Positions 42,726-51,370 of a DNA stretch of 64,000 nt are shown piece by piece. The notes under the pieces were generated by a model. The model was not told the DNA's origin and searched no databases. It saw only the letters and a list, made by a program, of their open reading frames with translations. A program made the translations under genes and the position numbers. Numbering within the stretch: the stretch's first letter is position 1; each line of letters begins with the position of its first letter. Source of the stretch: Rothia nasimurium (GTDB lineage Bacteria; Actinomycetota; Actinomycetes; Actinomycetales; Micrococcaceae); the NCBI RefSeq assembly GCF_014217215.1, contig NZ_CP056080.1, forward strand, positions 2,046,001-2,110,000. Reading direction: 5' to 3'.

Positions 42726-43301
42726 TTAGGCAAGGACGGGCGGGCCGCGGGGGGCGCGGCAGGTTCTGGCGAGCAGACTGACCAGGTGGGTGGCGGTAGC
42801 GGCGACCGGCAGGGTGGGTACTCCCAGGATCGGACGCACCCGCACGGGTGCTAAACGGGCCCGCACATAACCCAGCAGGGCACGCAGAGCTAGAAGTAGA
42901 TGCTCCCCGTAGGCGAGCAGGGCAAAGGTAATAGCTGCCGCCAGGGCATGCCCGGCCCACATAGCGGGCCCGGCGTGGGCCAGAGGTTCAAGAACCACGG
43001 CTCCCGGAAGCAGCTCAACGCCGTGGTGATGATGCCCTACGGCAGCCGGTGCTAGGGGCTGGCCGTGGCTGTAGAGGGCGTGCAGAATCCCCTGACCTGC
43101 CAGGACGCCGAGGGCCAGGCTGGTGCGGGGTAGTTTGAGTCTCGTAACACCGAGGGTCAGCAGGGCTGCTAGGGATGTTGCAAGGGCCAGGACGAGCGGG
43201 TGAGGCAGGTGCCCACCGGCTAGCAGGTGGGAGGTGGCGCCTAGACCGGTGGCGCTGCTGGCGATAAGCCAGGAGCGGGCTACCTGGTGCCCTCGGCGCA
43301 T
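42726..43301 (-). CDS. His-rich membrane protein, first gene of the copper operon
   Basis: A 191-residue protein with about five helices, unrecognised as a family. A loop holds VGHHHHGVELLPG, and further His residues are scattered (SHLLAGGHLPHP, ILHALYSHG, LAHAGPAMWAGHA). The His-rich content and operon position suggest metal handling (inference). GGGGAGG precedes the ATG by four bases. The gene has the typical Leu/Ala bias of small integral membrane proteins. Confidence 0.65.
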   Translation of the reverse strand: MRRGHQVARSWLIASSATGLGATSHLLAGGHLPHPLVLALATSLAALLTLGVTRLKLPRTSLALGVLAGQGILHALYSHGQPLAPAAVGHHHHGVELLPGAVVLEPLAHAGPAMWAGHALAAAITFALLAYGEHLLLALRALLGYVRARLAPVRVRPILGVPTLPVAATATHLVSLLARTCRAPRGPPVLA

Positions 43302-43384
43302 GGTTCCTCCCCTGCAGATGTGCTGGTTGTGTCTTGCCTGCCTATTATCTCACAGCCGGACTGCTTTGGCTCTGCGGATATAGC

Positions 43385-43419
43385 AAAAGAGCCACCCAGT
43401 AAGCGGGGTGACCCTTTTA
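43385..43419 (-). terminator. terminator after the HU gene
   Basis: On the minus strand GTCACCC-N8-GGGTGGC is followed by TCTTTTGC, just beyond the HU stop at 43436. Confidence 0.65.
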
Positions 43420-43435
43420 AAGTCTGTTCAAGAAT

Positions 43436-43723
43436 TTACTTCTTGGTGGAGACTGCTGCCTTCAGCTTTGAACCTGCGGTCAGCTTAACACCGTGACCTG
43501 CGGGAATCTGAATGGTTTCGCCGGTCTGCGGGTTGCGACCGGTACGAGCTGCACGGTCGGTGCGCTCAATTGCCATCCAGCCGGGGATGGTGATCTTCTC
43601 GCCCTTAGCAACAGATGCTTCGAAGACCTGGAACAGTGCGTCGAGCACACCGTTCACTGCTGCCTGGCTGGTGCCAGCCTTCTCTGCAACCTCTGCAACG
43701 AGTTCGCTACGGTTCTTAGCCAT
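43436..43723 (-). CDS. hupB: HU-family nucleoid protein
   Basis: A 95-residue histone-like protein: MAKNRSELVAEVAEKAGTSQ, VFEASVAKGEKITIPGW and the DNA-binding arm RTGRNPQTGETIQIPAG, ending VKLTAGSKLKAAV. It lacks the long Lys/Ala-rich tail of mycobacterial HupB. AGGAG precedes the ATG. An 8-bp hairpin (GGTTAGCC 43763-43770 with GGCTAACC 43781-43788) separates it from rpsN, so it may have its own promoter. Confidence 0.95.
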   Translation of the reverse strand: MAKNRSELVAEVAEKAGTSQAAVNGVLDALFQVFEASVAKGEKITIPGWMAIERTDRAARTGRNPQTGETIQIPAGHGVKLTAGSKLKAAVSTKK

Positions 43724-43802
43724 TGAATGCTCCTCCTGAGACTTTCAAAAAGTTAGTGGCTGGGTTAGCCCTGCTCACAAGGCTAACCGTATCAGCTACA
43801 GA

Positions 43803-44108
43803 TTACCAGCTTGACTTGGTAACACCGGGCAGCTCGCCACGGTGTGCCATCTCGCGGAAGCGTACGCGGGAGATACCAAACTTCTGGAAGGTACCGCGGG
43901 GGCGGCCGTCGATCTGGTCACGGTTGCGAACGCGAACGGGTGAAGCGTTGCGGGGCAGCTTCTGCAGGCCTAGGCGGGCTGCTTCGCGCTCTTCGGGGGT
44001 TGCGTTTTCGTCAACCAGGGTCTTCTTCAGTTCCAGGCGCTTTTCAGCGTAGCGTGCAACGATGACCTTGCGCTGCTCGTTGCGAGCAATCTTGGACTTC
44101 TTCGCCAT
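43803..44108 (-). CDS. rpsN: ribosomal protein S14 (zinc-free form)
   Basis: A 101-residue S14: [45 protein letters not shown] and a closing [10 protein letters not shown]. It lacks the CxxC pairs of the short zinc form, so it is the long Zn-independent type. In actinobacteria this paralogue often lies with L33 and L28 genes and is Zur-controlled when zinc is scarce, but the same arrangement also carries the sole copy in some Micrococcales; I see no clear Zur box. It starts 3 bases after the L33 stop. Confidence 0.95.
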   Translation of the reverse strand: MAKKSKIARNEQRKVIVARYAEKRLELKKTLVDENATPEEREAARLGLQKLPRNASPVRVRNRDQIDGRPRGTFQKFGISRVRFREMAHRGELPGVTKSSW

Positions 44109-44111
44109 TGT

Positions 44112-44282
44112 TTAGCGCTCCTCTCGGAAGTCAACGTGCTTGCGGACAACGGGATCGTACTTCTTGAGAACCATACGATCGGGGTTGTTGCGGCGGTTCT
44201 TACGGGTGACGTAAGTGAAGCCGGTGCCCGCAGTGGACTTAAGTTTGATGATAGGACGTACGTCCTTAGCCTTTGATGCCAT
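44112..44282 (-). CDS. rpmG: ribosomal protein L33 (zinc-free form)
   Basis: A 56-residue L33: begins [19 protein letters not shown], has [15 protein letters not shown], and ends KHVDFREER. There are no cysteines, so it is the zinc-free form. It lies between rpmB and rpsN with 2-3 bases between stop and start codons, the usual L28-L33-S14 operon. Confidence 0.95.
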   Translation of the reverse strand: MASKAKDVRPIIKLKSTAGTGFTYVTRKNRRNNPDRMVLKKYDPVVRKHVDFREER

Positions 44283-44284
44283 GT

Positions 44285-44521
44285 TTAGATCTTCTCTCCG
44301 CGTGCAAGGATGTCAGCAACTACTGCGTCGATACCACGTGCGTCGATAACCTTGATCCCCTTTGCAGAAACGTTCAGGGTTACGTTGCGACGAAGTGAGG
44401 GTACGTAGTACTTCTTCTTCTGTACGTTCGGATCGAAACGACGCTTGTTGCGGCGATGCGAGTGCGAAATGCTGTGTCCAAAGCCGGGAACAGCTCCGGT
44501 CACCTGGCAGACAGCTGCCAT
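44285..44521 (-). CDS. rpmB: ribosomal protein L28
   Basis: A 78-residue L28: begins [15 protein letters not shown], has [16 protein letters not shown], and ends [12 protein letters not shown]. It has a single Cys and no paired CxxC. The start is fixed by GGAGGAG eight bases upstream; the frame extends to 44608 without a ribosome binding site. First gene of rpmB-rpmG-rpsN. Confidence 0.96.
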   Translation of the reverse strand: MAAVCQVTGAVPGFGHSISHSHRRNKRRFDPNVQKKKYYVPSLRRNVTLNVSAKGIKVIDARGIDAVVADILARGEKI

Positions 44522-45065
44522 AGTTTTCTCCTCCAAATGTTGACGAAATGACGGTACGCAGTTGGCGTTCGCCAGTTTTCTGGCGATCAGCAATGGGCGT
44601 CCCGTCACCTATAGGTAGAGCACCGGGTTATTCTCCAAGGCTAGAGTGTTTGAGACTCCGCATCGGGTGAGAGGCCGATGGGAATCCCCGCCGCGGGAAA
44701 AACGGTGAAGCTTAGGTGTACGAGAGGTGTTGCCACCACTACGAACAGCCTTAAAGTCTAGGTAATTACGGGATACCACGCAACCTATGAGGCCAATAAA
44801 AAGCTTGCGTCAGCCGGTGCTGGTGCTACCTGCTCCGGTATGCGCAAGCTGCTTTTCATAGACTTATTGGTGCGTTTGAACCTCTATCAATTCTACCGGG
44901 CTTTTAACTTTTCGCAAGTCATCTCAGGCTTTAATCCGCGGTTTTCCGCCCCTGCCACGCAAACCTGGGCACCGGCGTCCGCCCCTGCCAACCGGGTAAA
45001 TTACACGCGTGTAATCTTAAGTGTGATGTTAACAGCTTAAGTCTTTTAATCCCGGCACCCACCTG
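44522..45065. other. 544-base intergenic region with hairpins, upstream of rpmB
   Basis: The promoter of the rpmB operon should lie here. The region also holds ATCGG-x-CCGAT and CCCGCGG stems near 44662-44700 and a long hairpin at 44801-44852 (AGCTTGCG...CGCAAGCT with an inner CCGG pair) flanked by T runs on both strands, which looks like a bidirectional terminator although no protein gene ends at it. A structured RNA is possible; I cannot match it to tmRNA, RNase P, SRP RNA or a cobalamin aptamer. Small frames here lack ribosome binding sites. Confidence 0.4.
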
Positions 45066-45881
45066 TTAAAGGGCGGAGTCAGCTTCTTCCGGCAGCACAT
45101 CAAAGCGGGTCCAGGTGGGGTACTTGGGGCTGATATTGTCTCCGGAGCTGGTGCCGCGCAGACGGCGGCCGATCCAGGGGACCACAAATTCCCGGGCCCA
45201 TTTAGCGTTATCTAGGGCCTCTTGCACCCGGGTTTTGTGCAGGGGCGCGGGGATGACGGGGTCGCCAATACGAATGTTCTCAGCGCTCAGGGTTTCCAGC
45301 ACCCGGCGGGCGGTCAGGGTATGACCGGCGGCGTTCATGTGCAGACGGTCGGGGGCCCAGTAGCGCAGGTCTAAAAGCTCGTGCATACGCCAGTAGTCCA
45401 CGATGGTGACGCCGCGGTCGTCCGCTACCTCGCGCAGCAGCTCGTTGAAGAGGGCCACCCGGGCGCGGTTACCGCTGAAGAAGCCCTTGGGGCCGGGGTC
45501 AAAACCGGTCATGGTAAAGACTTCAATGCCCTCATCGCGCAGGGTCTTAAAGGCCGCGTCATAACGCACCATCAGTGCATCAACGTCAAAGCCCGGGCGC
45601 AGGGAGTCGTTGCCGCCGCCCACGAGGGAGACCAGGTTGGGTTTGAGCTCCAGGGCAGGTTCTAGCTGCTCTTCGATGATGGGCACGAGCAGGCGCCCAC
45701 GAATTGCCAGGTTGGCGTACTGGGCTTTGGGGTCTGCCAGCATGAACTGCTCGGCCACCCGGTCGGTCCAGCCGCGCACCCCGTTGGGGCGGTCGGGGGC
45801 GTCGTCCCCCACCCCTTCGCTGAAGGAATCTCCCAAGGCGACGTAACGGATAGATTCGTCTTTTCCGAGAATCGACATCAT
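45066..45881 (-). CDS. SGNH/GDSL-family hydrolase
   Basis: A 271-residue SGNH hydrolase with all four blocks: block I ALGDSFSEG (catalytic Ser19), block II NLAIRGR, block III VGGGNDS and block V APDRLHMNAAGH (Asp and His). The family includes lipases, esterases and deacetylases; substrate unknown. No signal peptide, so cytosolic. M1 and M2 are both possible starts. It is separated from the siderophore operon gene by about 40 bases on the same strand, so read-through from that operon is possible. Confidence 0.92.
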   Translation of the reverse strand: MMSILGKDESIRYVALGDSFSEGVGDDAPDRPNGVRGWTDRVAEQFMLADPKAQYANLAIRGRLLVPIIEEQLEPALELKPNLVSLVGGGNDSLRPGFDVDALMVRYDAAFKTLRDEGIEVFTMTGFDPGPKGFFSGNRARVALFNELLREVADDRGVTIVDYWRMHELLDLRYWAPDRLHMNAAGHTLTARRVLETLSAENIRIGDPVIPAPLHKTRVQEALDNAKWAREFVVPWIGRRLRGTSSGDNISPKYPTWTRFDVLPEEADSAL

Positions 45882-45922
45882 GCGGACTAGGCCTTTCTCT
45901 AGCAGGTGGGTACTAGGCCACT

Positions 45923-46996
45923 CTACCCCTCGGTCTGCCCCGCCTTCCAGTACCCCATAAAAGAGATGCTTTCTTTGGGCAGCCCGGCTTCGTTCACGCA
46001 GATACGGCGCAGGGTTTTAACCACCGTTGATTCACCGGCGATTAGCACGTAGGTGCCGGTGGGGTTTTCTGCCAGGTGCCAGAGGGGGCCGTCCGTCTCC
46101 CTGTCGTCGGAGGGGGCAGCGGCTGGAGTAGGTTCGAGAGAGCAGGTTGTACGCAGGGCGCGGGTGAGTTGCTGCCCGCGTGGTTGGCCGGGGGTCCGGG
46201 CCAGCACGTGCAGGCGGACGCCCGGCACCCGCTGGGTTGCCTGCTGCACCTCAGGGAGGCGGTCGAGAGCATCCTCGGCGCCGGGCACCTCAAGGAACAC
46301 CGCCCCGGTAGCTTCAGTAGATAGGGAACGCAGAATGGAGAGCAGGGCCGGGGCAGCGGTTTCGTCGCCGAGCAGGAGCAGGGAGGACGCCGCCCCGGGA
46401 TTGTAGGAGGACCAAAGGGTAGAGCCGCGCAGGGGCGCCAGGATAGATACCTGCTGCCCCACCTTGGCTTGTTCGGCCCAGCCTGAGCCGGGCCCGCTGA
46501 TTCCCTGGGCGTCAGTGTGGAGGACGAAGTCCACATCGATTTCAGGTTGCAGGCCGGCGGGTAGGTCACGGGCCAGGGGTTCTAGGTCGGCTTCAGCGGC
46601 CGGGAACATGCCCAGCAGGGGTGTCTCGTCCAGCCCGACGGAGGGCACCAGCCGGGAGTTGCTGACAGTGTAGGTGCGCATGTGCCCACGTTCGCTGGCG
46701 GGGGCCGAGAGCCACCGGGTCCGCCAGGAGGTATCCAGCTCAATCATGGTGGGGCCGCTTGCTCCGGTGGGCGGGATTAAGAGTTTGATGTAGGCGTCGT
46801 AGACCTGCCCCGTGCCGTCGGAGATGGGGGTGGCGGCGTGTAGCAGGGACCGGCCAGTCAGGGAGACCCGCACAAAGGAGTCCGTCAGCTGCTCAACCCG
46901 GGAGACGGTGACGGGGAAGACCCCGTACTGGTTGATGGAGCGTTTGACTTCGCGGCGGGTAGAAGGGCGAGGCGCGGACGAGCGGGGCTTAGGCAC
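45923..46996 (-). CDS. siderophore-interacting FAD/NAD(P)H reductase (SIP family)
   Basis: A 357-residue flavoprotein that reduces ferric siderophores after uptake to release iron. FAD site: GHMRTYTVSNSR, and the NAD(P)H-binding domain with LLLGDETAAPAL and TYVLIAGESTVVKTLR. It ends ESISFMGYWKAGQ, the family C-terminus. Within the domain a Pro/Ala-rich insertion (about 270-310) is longer than usual. Last gene of the iron operon; the first bases overlap the ATPase gene by 8. Confidence 0.93.
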   Translation of the reverse strand: MPKPRSSAPRPSTRREVKRSINQYGVFPVTVSRVEQLTDSFVRVSLTGRSLLHAATPISDGTGQVYDAYIKLLIPPTGASGPTMIELDTSWRTRWLSAPASERGHMRTYTVSNSRLVPSVGLDETPLLGMFPAAEADLEPLARDLPAGLQPEIDVDFVLHTDAQGISGPGSGWAEQAKVGQQVSILAPLRGSTLWSSYNPGAASSLLLLGDETAAPALLSILRSLSTEATGAVFLEVPGAEDALDRLPEVQQATQRVPGVRLHVLARTPGQPRGQQLTRALRTTCSLEPTPAAAPSDDRETDGPLWHLAENPTGTYVLIAGESTVVKTLRRICVNEAGLPKESISFMGYWKAGQTEG

Positions 46997-47828
46997 GATT
47001 CTGCCCTGCCAGGTTTTCTGCCTCTTGGTCTGCGGGGCGGGCGTGGGGAACCACGACGGTGGAGCCGTCCCCTAGGGGGTCGGCAACCGATGCCCGCAGG
47101 CCGAAGATCCGGTGCAGGTTCTCCCCCGTCATGACCTCGGCGGCGGTACCGGCGGCGGCAATGTCCCCGCCCTTCATGGCAACCAGGTGGTGGGCTACGC
47201 GGGCGGCCAGATTGAGTTCGTGCAGCACCATGACCATGGTGGTTCCGCGGCGGTCGTTGATGTCGGCCAAAAGGTCAAGGAGTTCTACCTGGTGGGCCAG
47301 GTCCAGGTAGGTGGTGGGTTCATCCAGCAGCAGGATATCGGTGTCCTGGGCCAGGGCCATGGCGATCCAGACGCGCTGACGCTGGCCGCCGGAGAGTTCG
47401 GTGACCTGCCGTTCTGCCAGCTCCAGGGTGTTGGTGACTTCTAGGGCCCAGGCGACTGCGGCGTCGTCCTCCCTGGTGTTGCCCCGAAAGAGCCCCTGGT
47501 AGGGGTATCTGCCGCGGGAAACCAGGTCAGCCACGGTGATGCCTTCGGGGGCGATGGGGCTCTGCGGCAGCAGGCCGACCATGCGGGCAAATTCCTTGCC
47601 GCCGTAGGAGGCGACCGGTTTGCCGTCCAGGGTAATCTCGCCGCTGCTGGGTTTGAGCAGGCGGGAGATACCGCGCAGCAGGGTGGATTTACCGCAGCCA
47701 TTAGGGCCGATGATGGCGGTAATTTTTCCTGCGGGGATGCTCAGCGAGAGGTCTGGCACGATAGTGCGGTCGCCATAGCCCAGGCACACGTGGGTGACGG
47801 TGAGGTCGCGAGGCGTTACGGTTTTCAC
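46989..47828 (-). CDS. ferric-siderophore ABC transporter ATPase
   Basis: A 279-residue FepC/FhuC-type ATPase. Walker A GPNGCGKST at 41-49, Q-loop VGLLPQSPIAPEG, signature LSGGQRQRVWIAMALAQD, Walker B ILLLDEPTTYLDLAHQ, and the H-loop VLHELNLAARV. It drives the two FecCD-type permeases encoded just upstream. The next gene, the SIP reductase, overlaps its end by 8 bases. Confidence 0.95.
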   Translation of the reverse strand: MKTVTPRDLTVTHVCLGYGDRTIVPDLSLSIPAGKITAIIGPNGCGKSTLLRGISRLLKPSSGEITLDGKPVASYGGKEFARMVGLLPQSPIAPEGITVADLVSRGRYPYQGLFRGNTREDDAAVAWALEVTNTLELAERQVTELSGGQRQRVWIAMALAQDTDILLLDEPTTYLDLAHQVELLDLLADINDRRGTTMVMVLHELNLAARVAHHLVAMKGGDIAAAGTAAEVMTGENLHRIFGLRASVADPLGDGSTVVVPHARPADQEAENLAGQNRA

Positions 47829-47832
47829 GAGC

Positions 47833-48915
47833 TTAGCTTCTTTCAGGTGGGCGGGTCAGCAGCCAGATGAGGGCGGGGGCGCCAAAGGCACCGGTGAGGA
47901 CGCCGGCGGGCAGGTTGATACCGCCGGGAATGAGGTTGGAGCCAATAAAGTCGGCGAGCACGACCAGGCTGGCCCCGACCAGGGCTGCGGCGGTGAGGTT
48001 GTGGCGTCCGCCGGTCAGGGCCCGAGCGATAGGCCCGGCCATAAAGGCCACGAAGGCCAGGGGGCCTGTGGCGGCGGTGGCGACAGCTACTAGGAGCACG
48101 CCCAGGGCGATAAAGCCGGAGCGGACGGCGCGGGTCGGCACTCCCAGCCCAAGGGCCAGTTCTTCCCCTACCGCGGTGGCGTGCAGGGGGCGGGCGAACA
48201 GGATGAGGGGCAGCAGGAGGGGCAGCAGGAGGGGTAGCAGGAGAAGGGCCAGCAGGCTGATGCGGTCCCAGTTAGCGGTAGAGAGGGAACCTGCCAGCCA
48301 GTGGGTCAGGGTCTGGGCGCTGGTGGTTGAGGTGCGCGAGAGCAGGTACTGGATAAAGGCTGACCCCAGGGCCGAGATGCCCAAACCGACCAGGATAAAG
48401 CGGTTGCCCGCGCTCCCGTCCCCTGCTGAGAGGGCCATAATGACTAGGACGACAGCCAGGGCAACGGCGATAGCGAGCAGGGTGAGTGGCAGCCCACCCA
48501 GCCCCAGAAAGACAATACCGATGACGGCCCCCAGGGCAGCCCCGTTAGATACGCCGATGATGTCGGGGCTGGCAATGGGGTTGCGCAGGAGCAGCTGGAA
48601 GATAGCCCCGCCCAGACCGAAGGCTGCCCCGGCCAGGGCACCGAGGACGGCGCGGGGTAGTTTTTCTTCCATGACGATGTAGCGAGCCCCCTTGGCGCTC
48701 TCGATAGTTCCGCCGCCGAGGATCGTGAAGAAATCGGGGATAGTCACGGTGTAGGAGCCCAACAGTACGCGCACCGCGCACACCGCAATCAGGGTCAGTG
48801 CAAGGCCGACGATAGCGAGGGCTGGGCGGCGGCGGGCGCGAGCGCGGACGCTGGCCACTGTTTGGGTGGCACTATGGGCAGCACCCCGAAGCTGGGTGCT
48901 AGGTAGGGTCGGCAT
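47833..48915 (-). CDS. ferric-siderophore ABC permease 2 (FecCD family)
   Basis: A 360-residue permease with about nine helices: EKLPRAVLGALAGAAFGLGGAIFQ-type N-terminal block, LLRNPIASPDIIGVSNGAALGA (the ASPDILG family motif) and VATAATGPLAFVAFMAGPIARAL. It pairs with the upstream permease as a heterodimer, FepG to its FepD. It starts exactly where the previous gene ends (shared base at 48915). Confidence 0.94.
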   Translation of the reverse strand: MPTLPSTQLRGAAHSATQTVASVRARARRRPALAIVGLALTLIAVCAVRVLLGSYTVTIPDFFTILGGGTIESAKGARYIVMEEKLPRAVLGALAGAAFGLGGAIFQLLLRNPIASPDIIGVSNGAALGAVIGIVFLGLGGLPLTLLAIAVALAVVLVIMALSAGDGSAGNRFILVGLGISALGSAFIQYLLSRTSTTSAQTLTHWLAGSLSTANWDRISLLALLLLPLLLPLLLPLILFARPLHATAVGEELALGLGVPTRAVRSGFIALGVLLVAVATAATGPLAFVAFMAGPIARALTGGRHNLTAAALVGASLVVLADFIGSNLIPGGINLPAGVLTGAFGAPALIWLLTRPPERS

Positions 48916-49964
48916 TAGAGGTTAACCGCCTTACCGCGTCGTACCAGGTAGATAAAGACGGGCACCCCCAGGGCTACCATCATGACGCCCACCTGAATTT
49001 CCTGGGGTGGGGCGATGACGCGTCCAGCGGTATCCGCCAGGATAAGCAGGGCTGCCCCGAACAGGGCGGAGAGGGGCAGTAGGGTCCGGTAGTCGGCGCC
49101 GGCGAGCGCGCGCATGGCGTGCGGGGCGAGCAGGCCGAGGAAGGCGATGGGGCCGGTGAGGGCGAGGGCGGTGCCGACCAGAAGGGTGATACCGCCGGTG
49201 ATGACCAGGCGGCGGGCGGCAACGTTTTCGCCCAGGGAGGCTGCCATGTCATCGCCCAGGGCAAAGCTGTTAATGGTTTTCGCTCCGGTGAGAACGATGA
49301 TAGCCCCGATGGCTAGTAGCGGGGCGGCTACTGCCAGGTCAGAGAGGCTGGCTCCGGCTACGGTTCCAATTTGCCAGCGGCGCAGGTTATCGAGGGTGGC
49401 CTGGTTGGTGAGAATCAGGGCGCTGGTAACCGACCCTAAACCGGCGGTGAGGGCTGCACCCATCAGGGCTAGTTTGATGGGGGTCGCTCCCCCGGTACCG
49501 AGTGAGGCCAGGGCGTAGACGGCAAGGGCTGAAGCGACCGCGCCGATAAAGGCCCAGAGGGCAAAAGCCGCTGTGGAGTCGGCGGCAAAGAAGGTGATAC
49601 CGGCTACCACCGCGCAGGCTGCCCCCGCGTTGATACCGAGGATTCCGGGATCCCCCAGGGGGTTACGGGTGATGCCCTGGAGCCCTGCCCCGGCAAGCCC
49701 CAGGCCTGCGCCCACGACCCCGGCGGTCAGCGTCCGCACCGCCCGCTGGGTGAGCACCGCCGCATCCGCTTCTGCAACCTGCCCGCCGGCCAGGTAGTCC
49801 AGCAGGGTGCCCAGGCTGATGGGGCGGGCTCCCAGGGCAAAGCTGGCGAAGGCTGCTCCTGCAAGGAGCAGGCCCAGTAGGAGGGACAGTGCCAATAGCC
49901 GCCGTACTCCCCCGGTGGGGGTAGCACGGCGGCTAAAGGGGCGCCAGGCGGGCACGGAGGTCAC
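48915..49964 (-). CDS. ferric-siderophore ABC permease 1 (FecCD family)
   Basis: A 349-residue FepD-like permease: VLTQRAVRTLTAGVVGAGLGLAGAGLQ-type block, TRNPLGDPGILGINAGAA (DPGILG family motif), FLGLLAPHAMRALAG and DTAGRVIAPPQEIQVGVMMVALG. It starts three bases after the binding-protein stop, which fits tight coupling. Confidence 0.94.
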   Translation of the reverse strand: MTSVPAWRPFSRRATPTGGVRRLLALSLLLGLLLAGAAFASFALGARPISLGTLLDYLAGGQVAEADAAVLTQRAVRTLTAGVVGAGLGLAGAGLQGITRNPLGDPGILGINAGAACAVVAGITFFAADSTAAFALWAFIGAVASALAVYALASLGTGGATPIKLALMGAALTAGLGSVTSALILTNQATLDNLRRWQIGTVAGASLSDLAVAAPLLAIGAIIVLTGAKTINSFALGDDMAASLGENVAARRLVITGGITLLVGTALALTGPIAFLGLLAPHAMRALAGADYRTLLPLSALFGAALLILADTAGRVIAPPQEIQVGVMMVALGVPVFIYLVRRGKAVNL

Positions 49965-49967
49965 CGG

Positions 49968-51020
49968 TTAGGACGCCTGGCTTGCGTCGATAGCGGCCGA
50001 GAGCTTGGCCAGGGTTTCGGTCTGGTTGATAGCCCAGTCCAGGGAGAGCGGAGACGCTGCCGAAAGGGCCAGAGAGATAGCGGCATCGGTTTCAACAACC
50101 AGGCCGCCGTTCGCTACGGCGGGCATCTGGGAGAAGAGGGTGTTGCTCTTGATGGCTTCTTCGTCGGAGTCGCTGGTGCCCCAAGCCCAGACCAGGTCTG
50201 ACTGCACTTCGGGCAACACCTCACCTGAGATGGTCATGAAGAAGGCGTCGGCTTCGGTAGCGTTCTGCTCAATGTAGGGGGCTAGTTCCATGCCCAGTGA
50301 GGTGAGGAACTGAGAGCGGGAGTCGCTCGCTACGTAGGCTGAGAGGGTCTGGGCTTCGAGGTCGAACATGCCGGCGACGAAGGTCTTACCGGCTAGGTTG
50401 GAGTGGGTGGAGGCGGCGCCGTCAATGATTTCCTGGGTGGACTTGATGAGGGCGGCGCCCTCGTCGCCCTTCTGGAGCATGGCGGCGGCCTGATTGACCA
50501 CGTCCTCCCAGGAAGCGGCGTAGGCGCCCACGCCCTCGGGCATGGCAACGACGGGGGCGATGCCGGAGAGCTTGTCGTAGACTTCCTGGGTCATGTCGCC
50601 GTAGACGGAGAAGATAGCGTCGGGGGCCAGGGTGGCGAGGGCTTCGTAGTCGGGGCCATCGGTTTCGTCGTAGGTGACCGGAGCGGTGCCGCCGAGTTCG
50701 GTCAGCTTGGCGTCGAACCAGTCGGTGGAGCCCTTGTCATTAGCACCGTAGGTGACGACGGGGGTACCGGCAGGTACTACGCCGAGGGCCAGGAGGACGT
50801 CGGGGTTCTTCCAGAAGTTCACGACAGCAATTTTCTGGGGTACCGCGGTGAAGGTGGTCTCGCCGAAGGCGTGCTTGACGGTGTAGCTCTCACCTGAGGC
50901 TGCTGAGCTGGTGCTGCTGCTTGAGGTGTCGTTGGAGCCGGTGGTGCAGGCTGCGAGCAGGCCGGTAAGGGCGGTGGCGGCGGTGGCTTTGAGGAAGGCG
51001 CTACGAGTGATGGCGACCAT
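49968..51020 (-). CDS. ferric-siderophore-binding lipoprotein
   Basis: A 350-residue periplasmic-binding-type lipoprotein (FepB/FecB family). Lipobox LLAAC with Cys25 after a short basic N-region, then a Ser/Thr linker. Family patterns: VKHAFGETTFTAVPQKIAVVNFW, ALATLAPDAIFSVYGDMTQEVYDKLSGIAPVV. First gene of the operon (binding protein, permeases, ATPase, reductase). AGGAGAACAC precedes the ATG. A DtxR-like operator lies 57 bases upstream, so it should be induced by iron limitation. A catecholate substrate is plausible from the Fep-like arrangement but unproven. Confidence 0.93.
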   Translation of the reverse strand: MVAITRSAFLKATAATALTGLLAACTTGSNDTSSSSTSSAASGESYTVKHAFGETTFTAVPQKIAVVNFWKNPDVLLALGVVPAGTPVVTYGANDKGSTDWFDAKLTELGGTAPVTYDETDGPDYEALATLAPDAIFSVYGDMTQEVYDKLSGIAPVVAMPEGVGAYAASWEDVVNQAAAMLQKGDEGAALIKSTQEIIDGAASTHSNLAGKTFVAGMFDLEAQTLSAYVASDSRSQFLTSLGMELAPYIEQNATEADAFFMTISGEVLPEVQSDLVWAWGTSDSDEEAIKSNTLFSQMPAVANGGLVVETDAAISLALSAASPLSLDWAINQTETLAKLSAAIDASQAS

Positions 51021-51050
51021 GGTCTTGTGTTCTCCTGGGAAGGGTGTTTG

Positions 51051-51074
51051 GTTCTATAGGGCTATCTATAGAAC
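51051..51074 (-). promoter_or_regulatory. 9-bp palindrome in the iron-operon promoter
   Basis: GTTCTATAG-N6-CTATAGAAC, perfect, between the DtxR-like box and the binding-protein start. It overlaps a possible -10 (TATAGA on the minus strand). It may be a second operator or an RNA hairpin in the leader. Confidence 0.55.
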
Positions 51075-51075
51075 T

Positions 51076-51093
51076 GCTTAGGTGACCCTAAGC
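51076..51093 (-). promoter_or_regulatory. DtxR/IdeR-like iron operator
   Basis: GCTTAGG-N4-CCTAAGC is a perfect dyad and resembles the DtxR/IdeR consensus (TTAGGTTAGGCTAACCTAA). It lies where RNA polymerase should bind, upstream of the siderophore-uptake operon. Confidence 0.8.
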
Positions 51094-51250
51094 CAGGAAT
51101 AACACTATCTTTTGTTTGCGTATTTGCGCAAACGCTGAGTAGCTAGGTGCGCACGGTGAGATAGGCGCAAGTTGTGCTTTTTGTGTGCGCCCCAGGCTCG
51201 CGCTCAGCAGCTTGCCGATAACTGGTGTATCTGTTTTTGGGCATAAAGAG

Positions 51251-51324
51251 AGCCCCCTACCGGATTCGAACCGGTGACCCCCTGTTTACAAGACAGGTGC
51301 TCTGGCCAGCTGAGCTAAGGAGGC
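51251..51324 (-). tRNA. tRNA-Thr (anticodon TGT)
   Basis: A full cloverleaf reads on the minus strand: acceptor GCCTCCT/AGGGGGC, D arm GCTC...GAGC, anticodon arm CCTGT-CTTGTAA-ACAGG with anticodon TGT, and T arm ACCGG-TTCGAAT-CCGGT. No CCA is encoded. It stands alone, between the iron operon promoter and the large hairpin. Confidence 0.95.
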
Positions 51325-51370
51325 AAGACTTTTCAAGTGTACCCGATATCGCAGGCAGGTGCATGTTGCG

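Noticed and set aside
44660-44760. Possible cobalamin or other known riboswitch upstream of rpmB
   Set aside because: A GGGAATCCC and an ACGGTGAA resemble fragments of the B12 box, but the order and spacing do not fit, and no B12-related gene follows.
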